Shown piece after piece: positions 11,491 to 23,779 of a stretch of DNA of 64,000 nucleotides (the stretch's first letter is position 1; each line of letters starts with the position of its first letter). The notes beneath the pieces are model-generated. The model ran no database searches. It worked only from the letters and a program-made list of their open reading frames with translations, and was not told the DNA's origin. Position numbers and translations under genes: made by a program. Source of the stretch: Gnetum montanum (taxonomy: Eukaryota > Streptophyta > Gnetopsida > Gnetales > Gnetaceae). Where the stretch lies: assembly GCA_015680685.1 (NCBI GenBank), contig MNCI01024020.1, positions 468,454-532,453 on the forward strand. The letters are read 5' to 3'.

Positions 11491-13930
11491 AGAGGGTACA
11501 TGGACCATGAATGGTTGATGCACTAGCTTCAAGTTGTCATCAACACTAATAGCATTGAGGATGTACCCTGCATCACCTACATTTAGAGGATTCCTGTAAA
11601 CCCTCATCAATTGGTTTTGAGAAAAAATTGGGTTGGTCGCATCAAGGACCAACTTGCCTTTGTCAATTATGCATTGGATGTCATCTTGTAGAGTCATGCA
11701 AAAGTTAGTGTTGTGGCTAGGAAACTAATGGTAATGGCAAAACTAGTCTAGCCTAAAGTGCTTACGAACCAGAGGTTCATTTCGGGTAGTAGATGCTAGA
11801 TTCTTGAGGAGCTGATAGTATTTATCATGTCTCCTACAAGCATCCTCAAACATCTTCTTGTACTAGATTTATCCAACCTTGAGTAGTTGGTCCAAGAGTT
11901 TCAATAGTTTCAGGGGTAATGGAGTGTACTTTGAGCAATCCTTACACTCAAAGTTGGGCCTTGGGGTAGCTTGCCCCATGGCTATTGATGACATGGCTAG
12001 TTGCTTGTCATAGTGCAAGGGTTGGAAGTCTTATTATTGGCCAAGTCCTTAGGTGGCCTAGCCATTAGCATAGGGTTTGCTAGCTTGGCCTTATTGGCCA
12101 CCATTACCATAGTTGTGATTTGTTTGCCCTTGTCCTTATCCTTCTTGTTATGGAGGTTCTTGTAGGCCATGTGGGCTGAGTCCTTACTAGCTTCTACTAC
12201 ATCTTGTATACTTTTAGTTTGAGAAAATTCTTGGCTCAAGGATTACAAGGCTAGATAGTATAACTTTAACTTAATAAAGTCATTCACTACATCCTTGAAC
12301 ATAGCCAAGAAGTGTGTTTCAGCAATGGGCTCATAAATTTCATTGAGCGATGTGCTCCAGCATTGTATGAATTTTTGCATGGGCTCTAAGTGGCCTTGCT
12401 TAATCTGCATAAGTTGCTTTGGGATCACCTCTGGCTTCAACTTATACTTGAAGTGTGTGATGAACTAGTTGAGGAGATCCTCCAAAGAGGAAATGGAGGC
12501 CCTGGGTAGTGCACAGTACCAATCTAGTACCTTGCTAATTAAACACATGGTAAACACACATGTGATGGTGTGTGGCCATGCTTATAGTAAGAGACATTCA
12601 TACTTGAATATCATTAGGTGTGCATTAGGGTCCCCTTCACCATTGTATTTGGTAAATTCATGGAGTGGGCCCCCAGTAGGCAGTGTCAGTGGTGGAACAG
12701 CAAGACTAATCAAATCATCCTAGTAGAATTCTATCACATGCATCATTTTAGAGGAGGCAACCTTGAGTGGCTTGACTTCCTTTATTAGGATCTAGATGAT
12801 TTGGAATGCCTGATCCAATCTCAAGGGTGTTGCAGTGGGCTACATTGGCTGTGCTACCTATTGTGCTAGTTTTGTGGCCCATGACCTAGCTTCAAATTAT
12901 GAGGCCATGTGGGATGTTTACTATGTAGGCTATGCCATGAACACAGTGGTTGGGTCCCACCACATTTTTGTGGTTTAGGCCACTACAGAGGTTGCCATTG
13001 AAACAAGCATGACATGTGATGCCTAAGTCATTTGGTGCTAGGATGGGTGCACAATGTGCACATAATGTTGCATGGCCATGAATATTGCTAGCAGGGAAGA
13101 TTGAACAGGCTTTCACTGTGACACAAAGGGCATGTTGAAGGGAGGTACCATGTCTTGATGCATGTACTAGATTTGGTGGGTCACCACCATAGGCATGACT
13201 TGGGAGGTGACACCAGGGCTATCACTATCTCCAAGAAGATAGATGGGTGGGACTATGAAGAAACAAAAGTAGAGGTTGTCCACTAGAAAGAGGTATGGAA
13301 TGAGTCCTTCATCCTCTGAATGAGCTTTGAACTCATCCTACTCTTCTTGCAAGGGCTCCTCATAGTTTGTTCCCTCCTCATGCTCATTCACTCAAATAAG
13401 CTAGGCAAGTATCCACCAATAGGGCCCAATGAGCAAACTGAAGTCAACAATGAAGGGGAAGTACTCCTATTTGTTTCGATGTATGAGCTCATAACTTCGT
13501 TTGGCCTCCATGTCTTGGTGGTATATAAAAAGAGCTACCTGGAGCTTTATGAAAATGAAGTTATATTGCTCATTTTTTAGCATCGTGTGCTTGAGGGGTA
13601 GGTTGCGTAACATGAGGAATTGCCTTTGCTCCACCATTGTGGGACTAGTGGTGTGGTCAGCCTAGTTTCCCTATTGGATGGGTATGACCATGAGTGTGCT
13701 TGGAGCAAATGTCAAAGGCTACTTAGGGTTCTTGATGTGAAGAAAAAATGCAAAGGTTACTGATTGCAATAGGAAGAAAAAATAACTAACTCTAGAAATA
13801 GCAAAAAAATGGCTAACTATAAAAACTATGAAAAAAATGGCTAAGTGTAAAACTATGAAAAACCTAGCTAACTTTGGGACTACACTCTCTACACTTAGAG
13901 CCAACTTGCTCTCTATGTTGAGAGCCAACT
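11491..13930 (-). pseudogene. gag: Element D gag, broken
   Basis: Minus-strand pieces carry the family gag core: EPMQKFIQCWSTSLNEIYE and NDFIKLKLYYLAL at 12243-12440, then SQEFSQTKSIQDVVEASKD at 12150-12239. A nucleocapsid-like box lies near 11690-11760 with C-x2-H and H-x4-C halves kept (FCHYH, then SHNTNFC), followed by TLQDDIQCIIDKGKLVLD. The N-terminal part (about 12450-13930) is recognisable only by position. The C-terminal end stops at the 11490 junction, so no protease remains. Confidence 0.75.
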
Positions 13931-14096
13931 ATACTCTATTGAGCACCCAGAATTTGACTAAGTGTAACATGTAAGCTCTTGTGTTGCTATGCAGGGTTCC
14001 AAGGGAACCAATGATGAGGTCTAGCCTACATCAATTGGTTTGTAGATAATGCCTATACTAGCCTAAGATCTAGCTACTGCAGTGGTAGGTCCATAG
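13931..14096 (-). other. Element D 5' leader (distal part) up to the B insertion
   Basis: This stretch contains a single unit like the roughly 120-bp leader repeats of element B (GGTTCCAAGGGAACC... at about 13989). It ends with CATAG (14092-14096), the left copy of the target duplication made by insertion of B. The right copy is 48976-48980. Confidence 0.7.
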
Positions 14097-15607
14097 TGTA
14101 GCAACCAAAAACGTTGGTGGCTGGAAAACACCGAGGGGTCGGCGGGCACAAACTTTTTGACCCCATATCCACAGGAGGGCCGTGCTGGGTGTGAGCAGAT
14201 ATGGGGCACCCTGAACAGTCTAGTCGATCAGACAGGGACTTAGTCAGTGTCTATATAGCCTTTTGCAACATATAGTTTGAAAACGGGAACGAAAGCATGA
14301 AGGAATGCTTAAATGTAAATAAGGTAGAAAAATAATATAAAACACAGCAATAAGTAGGAAACAAAGTAAAATGTAGTTAGAGAAATGCACCACTCCGAAG
14401 CTACAAGCTTGCTCTATCAAGATGGATATGGTCGATTGCATAGCGTTGAGGAGTGCAGAGATCCCAAGAGTAACCAGGGCATGTAGAGCAAAACGGTTGT
14501 GTGCTTGGATGTGGCCTCGGGAGATGACAACGTGAAAATTCCACCAAGGCGGTAGAAAGGGGATAGATCAAAATGCCAGCTAAAAATGCTAATTGTTTGT
14601 AGTGTTAAATAGAAAGATTACAATTCTCAATGCTCAATGTTACAATGCTTGTTTTAGAACATCCGGGGCCAACCTCTCGAGCGTTTCTCATTGGGGTATT
14701 TATAGGGCTAAAGGGCACGCAAAAGGGACGGTTTGGATGCCATATGCCTTGGGCCCACGTTGACTTGCTTGTGCTGCACATGCCATGCATACTGTTGGAC
14801 CTATGTGATTGTTGTAATGTGAGCCTGCCATGCCATAACTGTGAGCCTGCCACACTGTAATTGTGTCGTCAGCGTCTGGAGATGTGTGCCAATGGTCTAA
14901 TTAGGTGAAGTGCATTGACCACCCACATGCTTTTCCATGCTTCATAGCGTAGCATGTTCGGTGTAGCATAGCATCTTGTCGTGCATTCCGCTACATGTGT
15001 GTTGCATTCTTGCTACACTACGTAGCGTAGCATAGCGTAGCGACTAGCCTTAGTTGCGAAAACTTTCCCAATCTATGAACTTTACTTCCTACACTGCGAA
15101 ACTTGCAAACTTGCTGATCCCACCTTTTGAGTTTCCTTCTATCACCTCTGCAGAATTTCCACACCTCGCTGCACCATGTAGCTCAGCATAGCGTAGCAAC
15201 AGACATGGTCTGCCGCTTTCTGATAGAAAGAGACATTGCTGAAGAACTTGAAGTTAGGCAAGGGGACTGACTGTGTAGCTTTTGCTACGCTGTGCTACGC
15301 TGCCTAGCATAGCATAGCGTAGCACTAAGTTCTGTGATCATTTTCTAAAACTTGCTATGATACATAGTGGGGCGTAGCGTAGCATAGTAGACTTTGTGAC
15401 TTAGAAAACTTGTCGAACTGTTTCGTGCATCCTGAGTGCTATTGTCAACTCCGTGCATCGTTTCTGAGTAGGATGTCGGCTGGGCAACCTACTTGGGTGG
15501 ACAGGCAGGATGATCTGTGGAGCCTGTTTACACCAAAAGTAGAAAATTTTCTGAACTAGCCAGCCTGAGTTTAGAGCATTCTCCTCTGGAAGAACTGTCG
15601 TACCACT
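14097..15607 (-). repeat. Element B 3' LTR, main part (remainder 30467-30530)
   Basis: The segment aligns throughout with the B 5' LTR at 47385-48920, including the GAGGGGTC and TCGATCAGACAGGGACTTAGTC blocks of U5, the TATA box and the TAGCR-rich U3. It breaks at 15607. The missing U3 start continues at 30467 (GGTGAATTGCAAGGCCTGG...) and ends GGGTGTTTCA at 30530. The minus-strand TATA box is at 14697-14704 (TATAAATA). U3 shows decayed pentamer runs of TAGCA/TAGCG at 14945-15370. Confidence 0.88.
14697..14704 (-). promoter_or_regulatory. TATA box of element B 3' LTR
   Basis: TATAAATA on the minus strand, in the context CCTATAAATACCCCAATGAG. It is identical in the 5' LTR at 47985-47992. It would start the genomic RNA about 600 bp from the LTR end. 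Confidence 0.7.
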
Positions 15608-17811
15608 TGTATTGTCCAAAATTGTCAACATGAGGCTAGAATAAAACGAACGCCGAGAGATCTATGGAAGAAATAGTAAGACCCCACCTTCACACGAGGG
15701 CGAGCTGGAAATAAAGGAAGGTAGAGTGCCTTGAATGGTTTGTGCGTAGATCAAACAAGGACTTCCCCTAGCCTACGTCGTTGCGATGCGCTGGGTTATA
15801 CGTAAACAAATGCAAAATAAAATGTAAACAAACGTAGTAAATGCAAGATAAAAATAAAACGTAAACAAAAGTAACGAGAAATTTTAACAAACGTAAGTGG
15901 CACAAATAGAGAAACAATGGATGGAAAAATTGTAATTATATATATTGATTGATGATTGTAAAGAAAAGTGCACCGGTAAGAATGCAATTGCGAATTGATT
16001 ACAAGGTGGAGATTTAGCCCTAATGTGAAGGGTGTACAGGCGCTGGGAGATTGTAGGTTTCTGGTTGTAGGTGTGTAGCATGACAAAAATTTCCCCAAGT
16101 GCTCAGCGTGACTAAGTCTGGGTAATGTCCAAATGTACGAGATAATGATGGTGAGATTGCCCAAATCTCTAGATCTTGATGCCCCAAAACTGTCAATCAA
16201 TTTAGTGTGAGATCAGGGTATTTATGCAGGTTTGACCGGGGGATTTGGATCTGTCTAGAAGATCCATGGTTACCGGATGTAGGAAGTGCGGATCAGATGA
16301 CAGTTGTGAATGTTTTGACTAGATGCACAGAATTTTACAATGCACAGGGTGTAGCGTGAACAATATCTCTTACGCTGCCATGTGTAATCCACAACGTAAG
16401 AGTTTGATATGCTAAAAAAAATGAAAAATGTACAAAGAATGTTAAAGTACAAGAGTGGATCTAGGTGTTTGGCCTCCGAATTTGTAGATCTGTGTTGTTT
16501 TTGTTCTACTAAGGCCTTCAGCGTGCATGGATCTGGCTCTAGCATATTTGCAATCTGTCCTGGCGTTAGCGTCTGGTGTCCAGCGTCCCAATGTTTACGT
16601 TGTGCATATGCTGGCATCAGTGTGCCAACGTGACCATCAGCATGTCCAATGTTTATGATGCATTTTGAGCCCATTTTGACTTGTGAGACCCGTTTTTAGA
16701 GTGGATCTGCATGCCTAATGTCGAGAGGGTTCTGCATGTTGAATTTGAGCTAATTTGGAGGTTGTTTTAGCATACTTTTGGTTGGTCATGCTGTAGTCAC
16801 GCTGCCCAGCATGACCTTAGCATGACCAAGTTTTTATGCCTTGTTTTGAGCTAACGTTTGGATGCTAATGCCTATTTTTTGATGCTTAACTGTTGCCTAC
16901 TCTCCAGGGTGTTCTAGATGCTAGATCTAAGGTCAATTTGATGTTGTTTTAGTCGTCTATTGTTTGGTCATGTTGTGGTCACACTGTGCAGCGTGACCTC
17001 AGTGTGACCTCAGCATGACCAAGTTAAAATGACACATTTAAAGCTCAAATCTCAATTTTTTGAAGCCTAAGAGTCAGTACAATTATTGCCTATCCCCTAG
17101 GGATTAAGTTCATGTCAAAATTCATCCTGAAACTACTTGATGTGCCCTGTTTTTGCTTGGTCATGCTGTGTAGTGTGACCTCAGCGTGACCAACTAAAAA
17201 TGCCATGTTTGATTCCCAAATTTTGATTTTTTGGAGCCTGTGAACATGTACAATGGTTTCCTAGCTTCCGAGAATTGAATTCATGTTGAAATTCTGCTTG
17301 GAGATGGCTGAATTGAGCTATTTTTTGTTTGGTCACGCTATGGTCACGCTATGCAGCGTGACCTTAGCATGACTAACTGAAAGTGGCTCAAGACATGTGA
17401 TCCTAAGCTCAAATTTTGAGGTTCTGAAGGTTGGGAGCTGCGGGGGGCATCGATGAAGCTCATGGAGGGTCTGTGTGCTTAAATCTGGGCTGTTTGGACT
17501 TGATTTTGGGGCCCCAGAAGTTGGTCATGCTGTACACATGCTAGTCTTACGCTAGGCTGCGTGACCATGGTGTGACCAAAGTGTATACAACAAAAGCCAT
17601 GTATTTTGAGCCTAAAACCCTAGATTTTGGATGTAGGGAGTTGGAGCAATCGCCTGTGGGCCCCAGGGGAACTTTGCCTATTCAATTGTGTGTCATTTCA
17701 TGCTGTTTTGGAGGCTTTCGAGTTTGGTCATGATGTATTCACGTTGGGTAGTGGCATGACTTAGCTTGAGTCTTGTCTAAAAGTGTTAGGCCAAAATTTT
17801 GTGGTGTTTCA
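15608..17811 (-). repeat. Element C 3' LTR
   Basis: The plus strand reads TGTATTGTCC at the left and GTGGTGTTTCA at the right. It aligns along its full length with 28273-30466. The TATA box is CATAAATA on the minus strand (16219-16226), leaving an R-U5 of about 600 bp. U3 (16240-17811) contains the GGTCACGCT-type repeats described separately. Small ORFs inside are incidental. Confidence 0.9.
16780..17600 (-). repeat. U3 repeats with GGTCACGCT...AGCGTGACC inverted motif
   Basis: About five diverged units of roughly 170-190 bp (near 16786, 16965, 17157, 17331, 17521) each contain GGTCA-GCTG, then GCAGCGTGACC, and often an extra AGCGTGACC. The clearest inverted pair is GGTCACGCT at 17342-17350 and AGCGTGACC at 17355-17363, with a 4-bp spacer. 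The 5' LTR has the same array at 29440-30240. Position in U3 suggests enhancer or silencing-factor sites; this is inference. Confidence 0.8.
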
Positions 17812-17881
17812 TTGGCCCCTCTTTGTTGATGTCTAGAAGAATTTACCTGAGAGGCATCGACAAAGAAGTACAAAACACCAC
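17801..17881. promoter_or_regulatory. Element C polypurine tract and inverted LTR-start hairpin
   Basis: On the minus strand AAAGAGGGGCCAA (17812-17824) directly precedes the 3' LTR start TGAAACACC, the expected plus-strand primer for cDNA synthesis. About 45 bp further, an inverted partner reads ATCGACAAAGAAGTACAAAACACCAC on the plus strand, pairing with the LTR start and tract to form an imperfect hairpin. The same arrangement is found in B (30522-30596) and E (53579-53652). Confidence 0.8.
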
Positions 17882-18960
17882 GAGTAACTTGGCAGCTAGC
17901 ATTGTCCATCGGGCACCTGGCCGGATGTCATCGCACCATGTTCAGAATTACATTGGATCAAGGAATGAAGTTTTGAAAGGCACGGAAAGTAGGTTGTAAC
18001 TATGGGATCGAGGATTGATCGAGGGATTGTTTTGTTTAACTATGGGAGAGTAATGATCTTGTGAACAAGTCATGTTGGTCTGTGTCGATAGCCAGTATCT
18101 AGCAGACTTGAGACCAAGGCATGGGAGGTGCATTCTTTGGAGAAACGGGACTCCTAAAGAGTGTTTATGGGGCCTGTTGTAAACAGCCAAAGCCACGCGG
18201 TGATGTGCAACGTGGTCTCTTTGAGACATAAGTGTAACTATTTTTTTTCAAGATAATTACCTTCTCACCTAGGGCTTGTATGAGAACGGCCAATAGTCTT
18301 TTGTTTATGGTGTCAATGAGGTCATGAAGACTGTTTCTGTTTATTTTTCTCTTTGACTTTTTTGTTTTCTCCTCCTCTCTTTTTTTTTCCTTTCTTTTGT
18401 TTTTTGCTTTGTTTTTTCTTTATTTTACTTTTGTTTTTGTTTTTTTATTTTTGGTCTTTTTGAAAGAGCGTACTGTTTGTGCTTTGCTCATGTTCAAGCG
18501 CTTGCATTTGTATCATGTGCCATGTACTACGTTTTGTGTTGCAACTACTAAGAGGATCACAATGTGCAACATTGTATCAAGAGCTTTGGGGGAATGGAAT
18601 GTTTCTAGGGGATGCAATTGAGTAAGGCAGGGACAACATGTTGGAGAATAAGGGATGCATCAGGAATAGGGAATGTACTCATGATCAGATTGATTAACCC
18701 AGTTGTGTGCATTTGGAACTATGTGGTACCTTGTCATTGTGATGAAGTGCATCCATGCGTGAACATCTCAGAGTGTCATCCTACAAACACAACTCCAAGA
18801 GGATAAGAAAACCACAAGTGATTTAGTCCAAAACACTTTAAACATGAATAAAGTTGATGGAATGAAGCACCATGTTGAACTTCAGGCAATCAGAATGAGT
18901 AGCATGAGAGTCATCAGGATCCATGTGGTGAATTATGCAACAGGTTTTAGATGAAGACAA
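17882..18960. other. Element C 3' untranslated region, no gene recognised
   Basis: This 1.1-kb stretch lies between the hairpin and the motif repeats that follow integrase. It includes a strongly T-rich pyrimidine tract at 18340-18470. By position it corresponds to the inverted LTR-like segment of element B, but I cannot align it beyond the first bases. No convincing reading frame was seen on either strand. Confidence 0.6.
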
Positions 18961-19002
18961 GTCGTTAATAGTAGCAACAGATCAGTGGGCCAATGATGGT
19001 GT

Positions 19003-19420
19003 TGGTAGTTTATAGTCTTAGAAGACTGTCATGGATTAGTTTTACATCATAACCCTTTGGACATTTCCAGTTTCGCGTCATAGCGGATGGTGCAATGCTA
19101 GTTTATAGTTGTGGTGGACTATGAAGAGGCAAGCTAGTTTATATTCTTAGTGGACTCTGGTAGATAAGTGTGGTATTTTAGTGTCATGTCGGATAGAACT
19201 GTGTAGTGTTAGTTTATTGTCATAACGCTGGGATGTATCTGTGGTATTAGTTTACCATCATGATTCCAGGATGCATCTGTGGTATCAGTTTACCATCATG
19301 ATGCTAGGATGCGTCTATGGTATCAGTTTAACGTCATGATGCCAGGATGTACTGTGGTGCTAGTTTTAAGTCATAGCTCCAGGACTGTTCTATTGTATCA
19401 TTTTTAGGTCATGATGCCAG
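19003..19420 (+). repeat. TTTAA-GTC motif repeats 3' of element C integrase
   Basis: About ten copies of a degenerate core close to AGTTTAACGTCATGATGCC, spaced roughly 35-42 bp, written on the plus strand. The last several units share GCCAGGATG and TGGTATCAGTTTA, giving a near-tandem array. The same core is found 3' of integrase in B (33171-33400) and again 5' of RT in B (36960-37410). Confidence 0.75.
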
Positions 19421-19439
19421 GATCGAAACATACCTTAAG

Positions 19440-20788
19440 CACATCAGATGTAGAATGGCTTTAGGTACATATAATTTGTAGGGTTGGCTAACTCATTTCT
19501 GTCCATGTCGGTGAGTTTGTCGTATGCCTTAGTGACCAAGTAAGGCCCTTTCCAATTGGCTGAGAATTTATCCAAGTGGTCACAGACCATCTTGAGGACA
19601 AGGTCACCTTCTTTAATTGGATGTTTGTGTACATCATGTTGATGTCACCATCGTTGTTGCTTTTGGTACCATTCGATTTGATCCAGTGTACATGTACGTT
19701 CCTCCTCCACCAAGCCAAGGTCAACAATGCGTAATTCATCATTTTGACCTTCATTGAGGAGTCCAGAGAGATTGATCCGTAATGAGGGTACCTGCAATTC
19801 CAAAGGTAAAACAGCTTCTAATCCATAAACAAGACTATAGGGTGTTTTACCTGTAGACATTTGATGCATCGTTTGATATGCCCATAGTGCGTAAACTAGC
19901 TATTCATGCCATCTTCTTTTGCTCCAATGAAGCATTTTATTGAGCATCATGATGATAGTTTTATTTATGGATTCTACTTGACCATTGGTTTGTGGGTAGT
20001 ACGGTAATGAAAACGATTGTTTGATTCCTAGGCTCTCACAGAAGTTTTTAGTTTTGGCACTACTGAACTGTGGCCCGTTATCGGTGATTATGGTCATTGG
20101 GATGCCAAAATGGGTTACAATATTTTTCAAGTATGAAATTGCACACTTTTTTGGATGTGGTCTTCCTAAGGGGGATATCTTCTACCCATATTGTGAAGTA
20201 TTCAGTTGTGATGATGATGAAGCTATGTCCTACTGAAGATGGGGGAGTTATCAGTCTAATGATATCTAACCCCCATTTCTAGAAAGGCCATGTGATTTGT
20301 GTTGTATGCAACTCATTAGGTTACACATGTATTAAATTACCATGCTTCTAATAGATGTTACACGTTTTGACCTTGGAGAAACAATCGTACTCCATGTGTA
20401 GCTAATAATAACCTAAACATCTTATTTTCGTTGCCATTGCCTTAGGCGCTATGTGTCCTCCGCAAAGTCCTTCATGAACTTGCTCCACGATTATGTGACT
20501 GTCGATGCTACTAACGCACATTAACAAAATACCTTTATAGGATCTACAACATAACGTGTCTCCTATTAGTGCATATTTTTTAGAACATTTTTGCACCACA
20601 TCTTTTTGAGCATTCGTTAGATGTTGTGGCGGTTCACCACATAGAAGGTACTCTCTTATGTCATCATACCATTCCACTGCACATGTGGTACTAATAAATG
20701 CTATAGGTATGTCATCGGGAGTGTCAGTTATGGGTTTGGTACAATTTGTTATAGAACTAGGCAATGCATGAAACATGTCAGGTGTCAT
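19440..20788 (-). pseudogene. int: Element C integrase, broken
   Basis: Integrase inserts cDNA into chromosomes. The N-terminal zinc-binding part lies around 20330-20500 (EQVHEGLCGGHI, then the KVKTC region). The core has ITDNGPQFSS at about 20065-20095 (second catalytic Asp) and NGQVESINK at about 19970 (catalytic Glu). The first Asp lies in the WGLD region near 20260. The C-terminal part includes KTPYSLVYGLEAVLPLELQ at about 19795-19850. Stops and a frameshift near 19490-19650 break it. This is the Tat arrangement, without a chromodomain. Confidence 0.85.
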
Positions 20789-21700
20789 GTTTAAGGCTAG
20801 TGTTGCAAGTGCATCTGCAATGGTATTTTCGTTTCTGGGAACATGTTGTACATCTATTTCTGTTAACTATTTCAACAAGTGTTTAGTTAAGTCACAATAT
20901 GGTTGTAAATGTGAAGCCTTGCATATGAAAACATCTGTGACTTGATTGATTACCAGTTGTGAATCACCTTGAACTATGAGCCGTGTGATTCCTGAAGTTA
21001 GTACTACCATAAGACCTCTAAGAAGACCTTCGTACTCTACCACATTGTTGGTACAAGGGAAGTTTAATCAATAGGCAGAGGATCGAATCTCTCCAGAGGG
21101 ATAAGTTATGATGTCTATAGCACTTCCTCCTCGCGAGGTTGATGCTCCGTCAAAGTATAAGATTGCATCATAGTTGTCAGGCATGGTGTCTATGGTGTTC
21201 ACGTTCTCATCAAGGAACTTGGGATTTATCGTTGCTTGGTCTTGCGTCGGTGAGGTAGTCATTTGATTGACTATTGCTTGACCCTTTGTGGAAGATTGAG
21301 CTATGTAGTGTAGGTCAAACTCAATAATCATCACCTTCCATCTAGCTATCCTGCTTGATTCATAAATGTTATTGGTGATAGCTCTGAGCACATTGTCTTT
21401 ACAAATAATGTTGACTTGGTTACGGAAGAGATAATGTCACCAATTCTTCAAGGAAAAGATAAGGGCTAGACATGACCTCTTCACATTGTTGTATCTCTGT
21501 TCATGGGCCACTAAGGCATGGCTTAAGTAGTAGACAGGGATTTCGGTTCCATCTTCTTGTTTCTAACAAATCATAGACGTGCTAGATGAATTTGATGTCA
21601 CAAGGTAAATGTACAAGGGTTTTTTGTTCTACGGGCAATGAACTATCAGTAGTTGAGCTAGTACCATTTTGATGTTCTCAAAGGCTTTCTAGCACTATTG
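20789..21700 (-). pseudogene. rnh: Element C dual RNase H domains (gypsy-type and archaeal-like)
   Basis: RNase H removes the RNA strand during cDNA synthesis. The first domain, directly after RT, shows PVYYLSHALVAHEQRYNN and IARWKVMIIEFD and ends near 21300. After a linker a second domain begins ILYFDGASTSRGGSA at about 21140 and continues TNNVVEYEGLLRGL and QGDSQLVINQV, the signature of the additional archaeal-like RNase H. Two RNase H domains in tandem are known as a mark of the Tat/Ogre lineage. Several stops are present. Confidence 0.85.
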
Positions 21701-22928
21701 AGTCCATTGAAAATGGACACTTTTGCGTACAAAATGTTGCATGGGTCTCAACTTGTCCATCAATTTTTCAATGAAGTGCCTAATGAATTGTAATCTACCT
21801 TGTAGACCACGTAGTTCAATAAGGTTGCTAGGTGGTTTCAAATCTTTTATTGCCTTAACCTTATCAAGATCTACTGGTATCCCTATTTCAGATAATATGA
21901 ATCTGAGCATTTTTCCTATTTTGACTCTAAAGACACATTTCTTTGGGTTAAGTCTAAGCTGATACTTGAGGCAACGTTTAAGTACCAAGTCTAAATCGTT
22001 GACATGTTGCTCAGTTGTTTTTGAATTGACCGCAATGTCATCTACATAATCATTGAGAGAATTAAGCATATAATCACTAAAGATGTAAGTCATTGCTCGC
22101 TGATATGTGGCACTGGCATTTTTTAGACCGAATGTCATCATTGTATAATAGAATGTGCCCCATGGTGTCATGAAGGTTTTCCTAAGTTGATGTTCTAGTT
22201 TGATCCTAATTTGGTTGTATCCTGAGAATCTGTCCATAAAGGACAACAATGCATGCCCAATAATTGAATCAACAAGTTGATCAATACCGGGTAGGGGGAA
22301 GTCATCTTTTATGGTTTCTATGTTGAGGTCATGGAAGTCAATGCATAGGCAAATGCAAGTCAATGCATACGCAAATGCTCCCATTCTTCTTTGGGACCAC
22401 AACCATGTTGGATACCCAACTGGCATAGTCAATAGCTCAAATGAAACCAACTTGGTAAAGTTTTGTGATTTCATTACAAACTGCTAACGCTACCTCAAGT
22501 CTAACCTTTCGTGCTTTTTGTTTTACTAGTCTAAGTTTTGGATCAAGGATGATGTTATGCTAGACTATTTGAGGGTCTAGTCCTGGCATATCAGTATAGG
22601 ACTAGACGAATGCTTTCATGTTGTCTTTCAGCACTTGAGCTATGTCACTGGCCAGTTGTGGATTTAATGGAGTAAGTTTTAATATTTTAACTTCACCATC
22701 GGACATAGTAATGGGGACTTCAGCGAGGGGATCTTCGGTGATGTTATCGGCCTCTAAGTCCATAGTTTTTGTCATTTCCTTAAAGCAATCAAGTGTCTCT
22801 TGAGTTGATGCCACGAAATTATCATAAGTTGATGAGTCTAGATCAATGGACTCTAGATTAATCTCTCTTTTGATGGCTCCATGTGGTCCATTGATAGACA
22901 ACGTTGTCAGGAGGTTCATGTTATCCAT
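21695..22928 (-). pseudogene. pol: Element C reverse transcriptase, nearly full length, broken
   Basis: The lead-in (22602-22928) starts MDNMNLLTTLSINGPHG. The core (21695-22474) keeps CIDFHDLNIETIKDDFPLP, HALLSFMDRFSGYNQIRIK, FMTPWGTFYYTMMTFGLKNA and the catalytic NDYVDDIAV box near 22050, then LRLNPKKCVFRVKIG and FIRHFIEKLMDKLRPMQHF. A short duplication around 22345-22380 and stops at about 22490-22600 break the frame. It is the most complete RT in the window and useful for dating the family. Confidence 0.88.
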
Positions 22929-23779
22929 GTGGTCACTCCTGCCAATTTGAACGGGAGTAACGTGAGTGAACGTTTAATCGCCATTCGTATGTAATTAATT
23001 TTACGTCTGAATGTGACTAAGGCATGCAATGAGTAGTTTATTGTCCTACATGAACACATGACATTTTTAGACCTTCCCGAGCCACTTATTTATGATTCGC
23101 ATGCATGCTAGTATTTTGATTTTTAAAAGTTTTCCTAGATTTTGCAATTTTTAATAAGTTTTTCTGTATACCTGGGTTACTTTGCAAACCTTAATAAATG
23201 AGAGAAATAAACAGAAGTAAAATAAAATATAATATAATATAATAAGGTATAAAATAAATAAGAGAATAAAGGACGAGGCACCACGTGACTACAAAATAAG
23301 GTAAAATGGCCCCCAAATGTGGCGTAAGCATGAGTAACTAGGTGCAGTGTAAGTTAGAAGACCAATGCATAGCGTGTGCATAGCATGAGTAACTAGGAAC
23401 CCAACACAGCGTGAGTAACCAGAAACATGAGCGCCTAGGAAGACTCAGCGTAATGAGGATGAAGGGCAAGCAAAAATAGGAACAAGGAAAGGGGAATAAG
23501 TAGGCATGCTTGGTGTTTGTGGAGGAGAGCAGGGAATTACTCCAATGCCTTCCACAACTGAGGGTTTCTTCGTGGATTGGAATACTACGTAGGTTTATTA
23601 CTTTCCTCTTTCCTATTTTTTTTTGTTTTTGAGCATAACATCAATGAGTGGCAGCGTGAGTTATGAGAGCCGTGGATTTTTGGTGTCTGTGGATGATTTC
23701 TGTTTGCATGGATAGTGATTGCATGTCCGCCCTATGTTCCAGGCTGTTTGTGTTCCATTGTGATTGCAGCGTGAGTTCC
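22929..23779. other. Rearranged middle of element C, no gene
   Basis: In A and B protease and the opposite-strand gene occupy this interval; here only about 0.85 kb of non-coding DNA lies before a partial inverted LTR. It contains an AT-rich run (23210-23270) and repeated AGCGTGAGTAAC-like words at 23330-23440. It may be U3 of the partial LTR at 23780-24368, but no TGAAACACC start or matching target duplication was found. Confidence 0.5.

Noticed and set aside
15796-16200. 134-codon minus-strand ORF in the C LTR
   Set aside because: It lies in R-U5, differs in length and frame in the other C LTR (28327-28805), and has no domain features.
16270-16674. 134-codon minus-strand ORF in the C 3' LTR and its partner at 29002-29340
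   Set aside because: Both lie around and upstream of the LTR TATA box; the similarity only reflects LTR homology and the frames end differently.
18340-18470. Pyrimidine tract as an intron 3' end or satellite
   Set aside because: No exon with coding features follows and there is no regular unit; it is best left as a T-rich stretch in the C 3' region.
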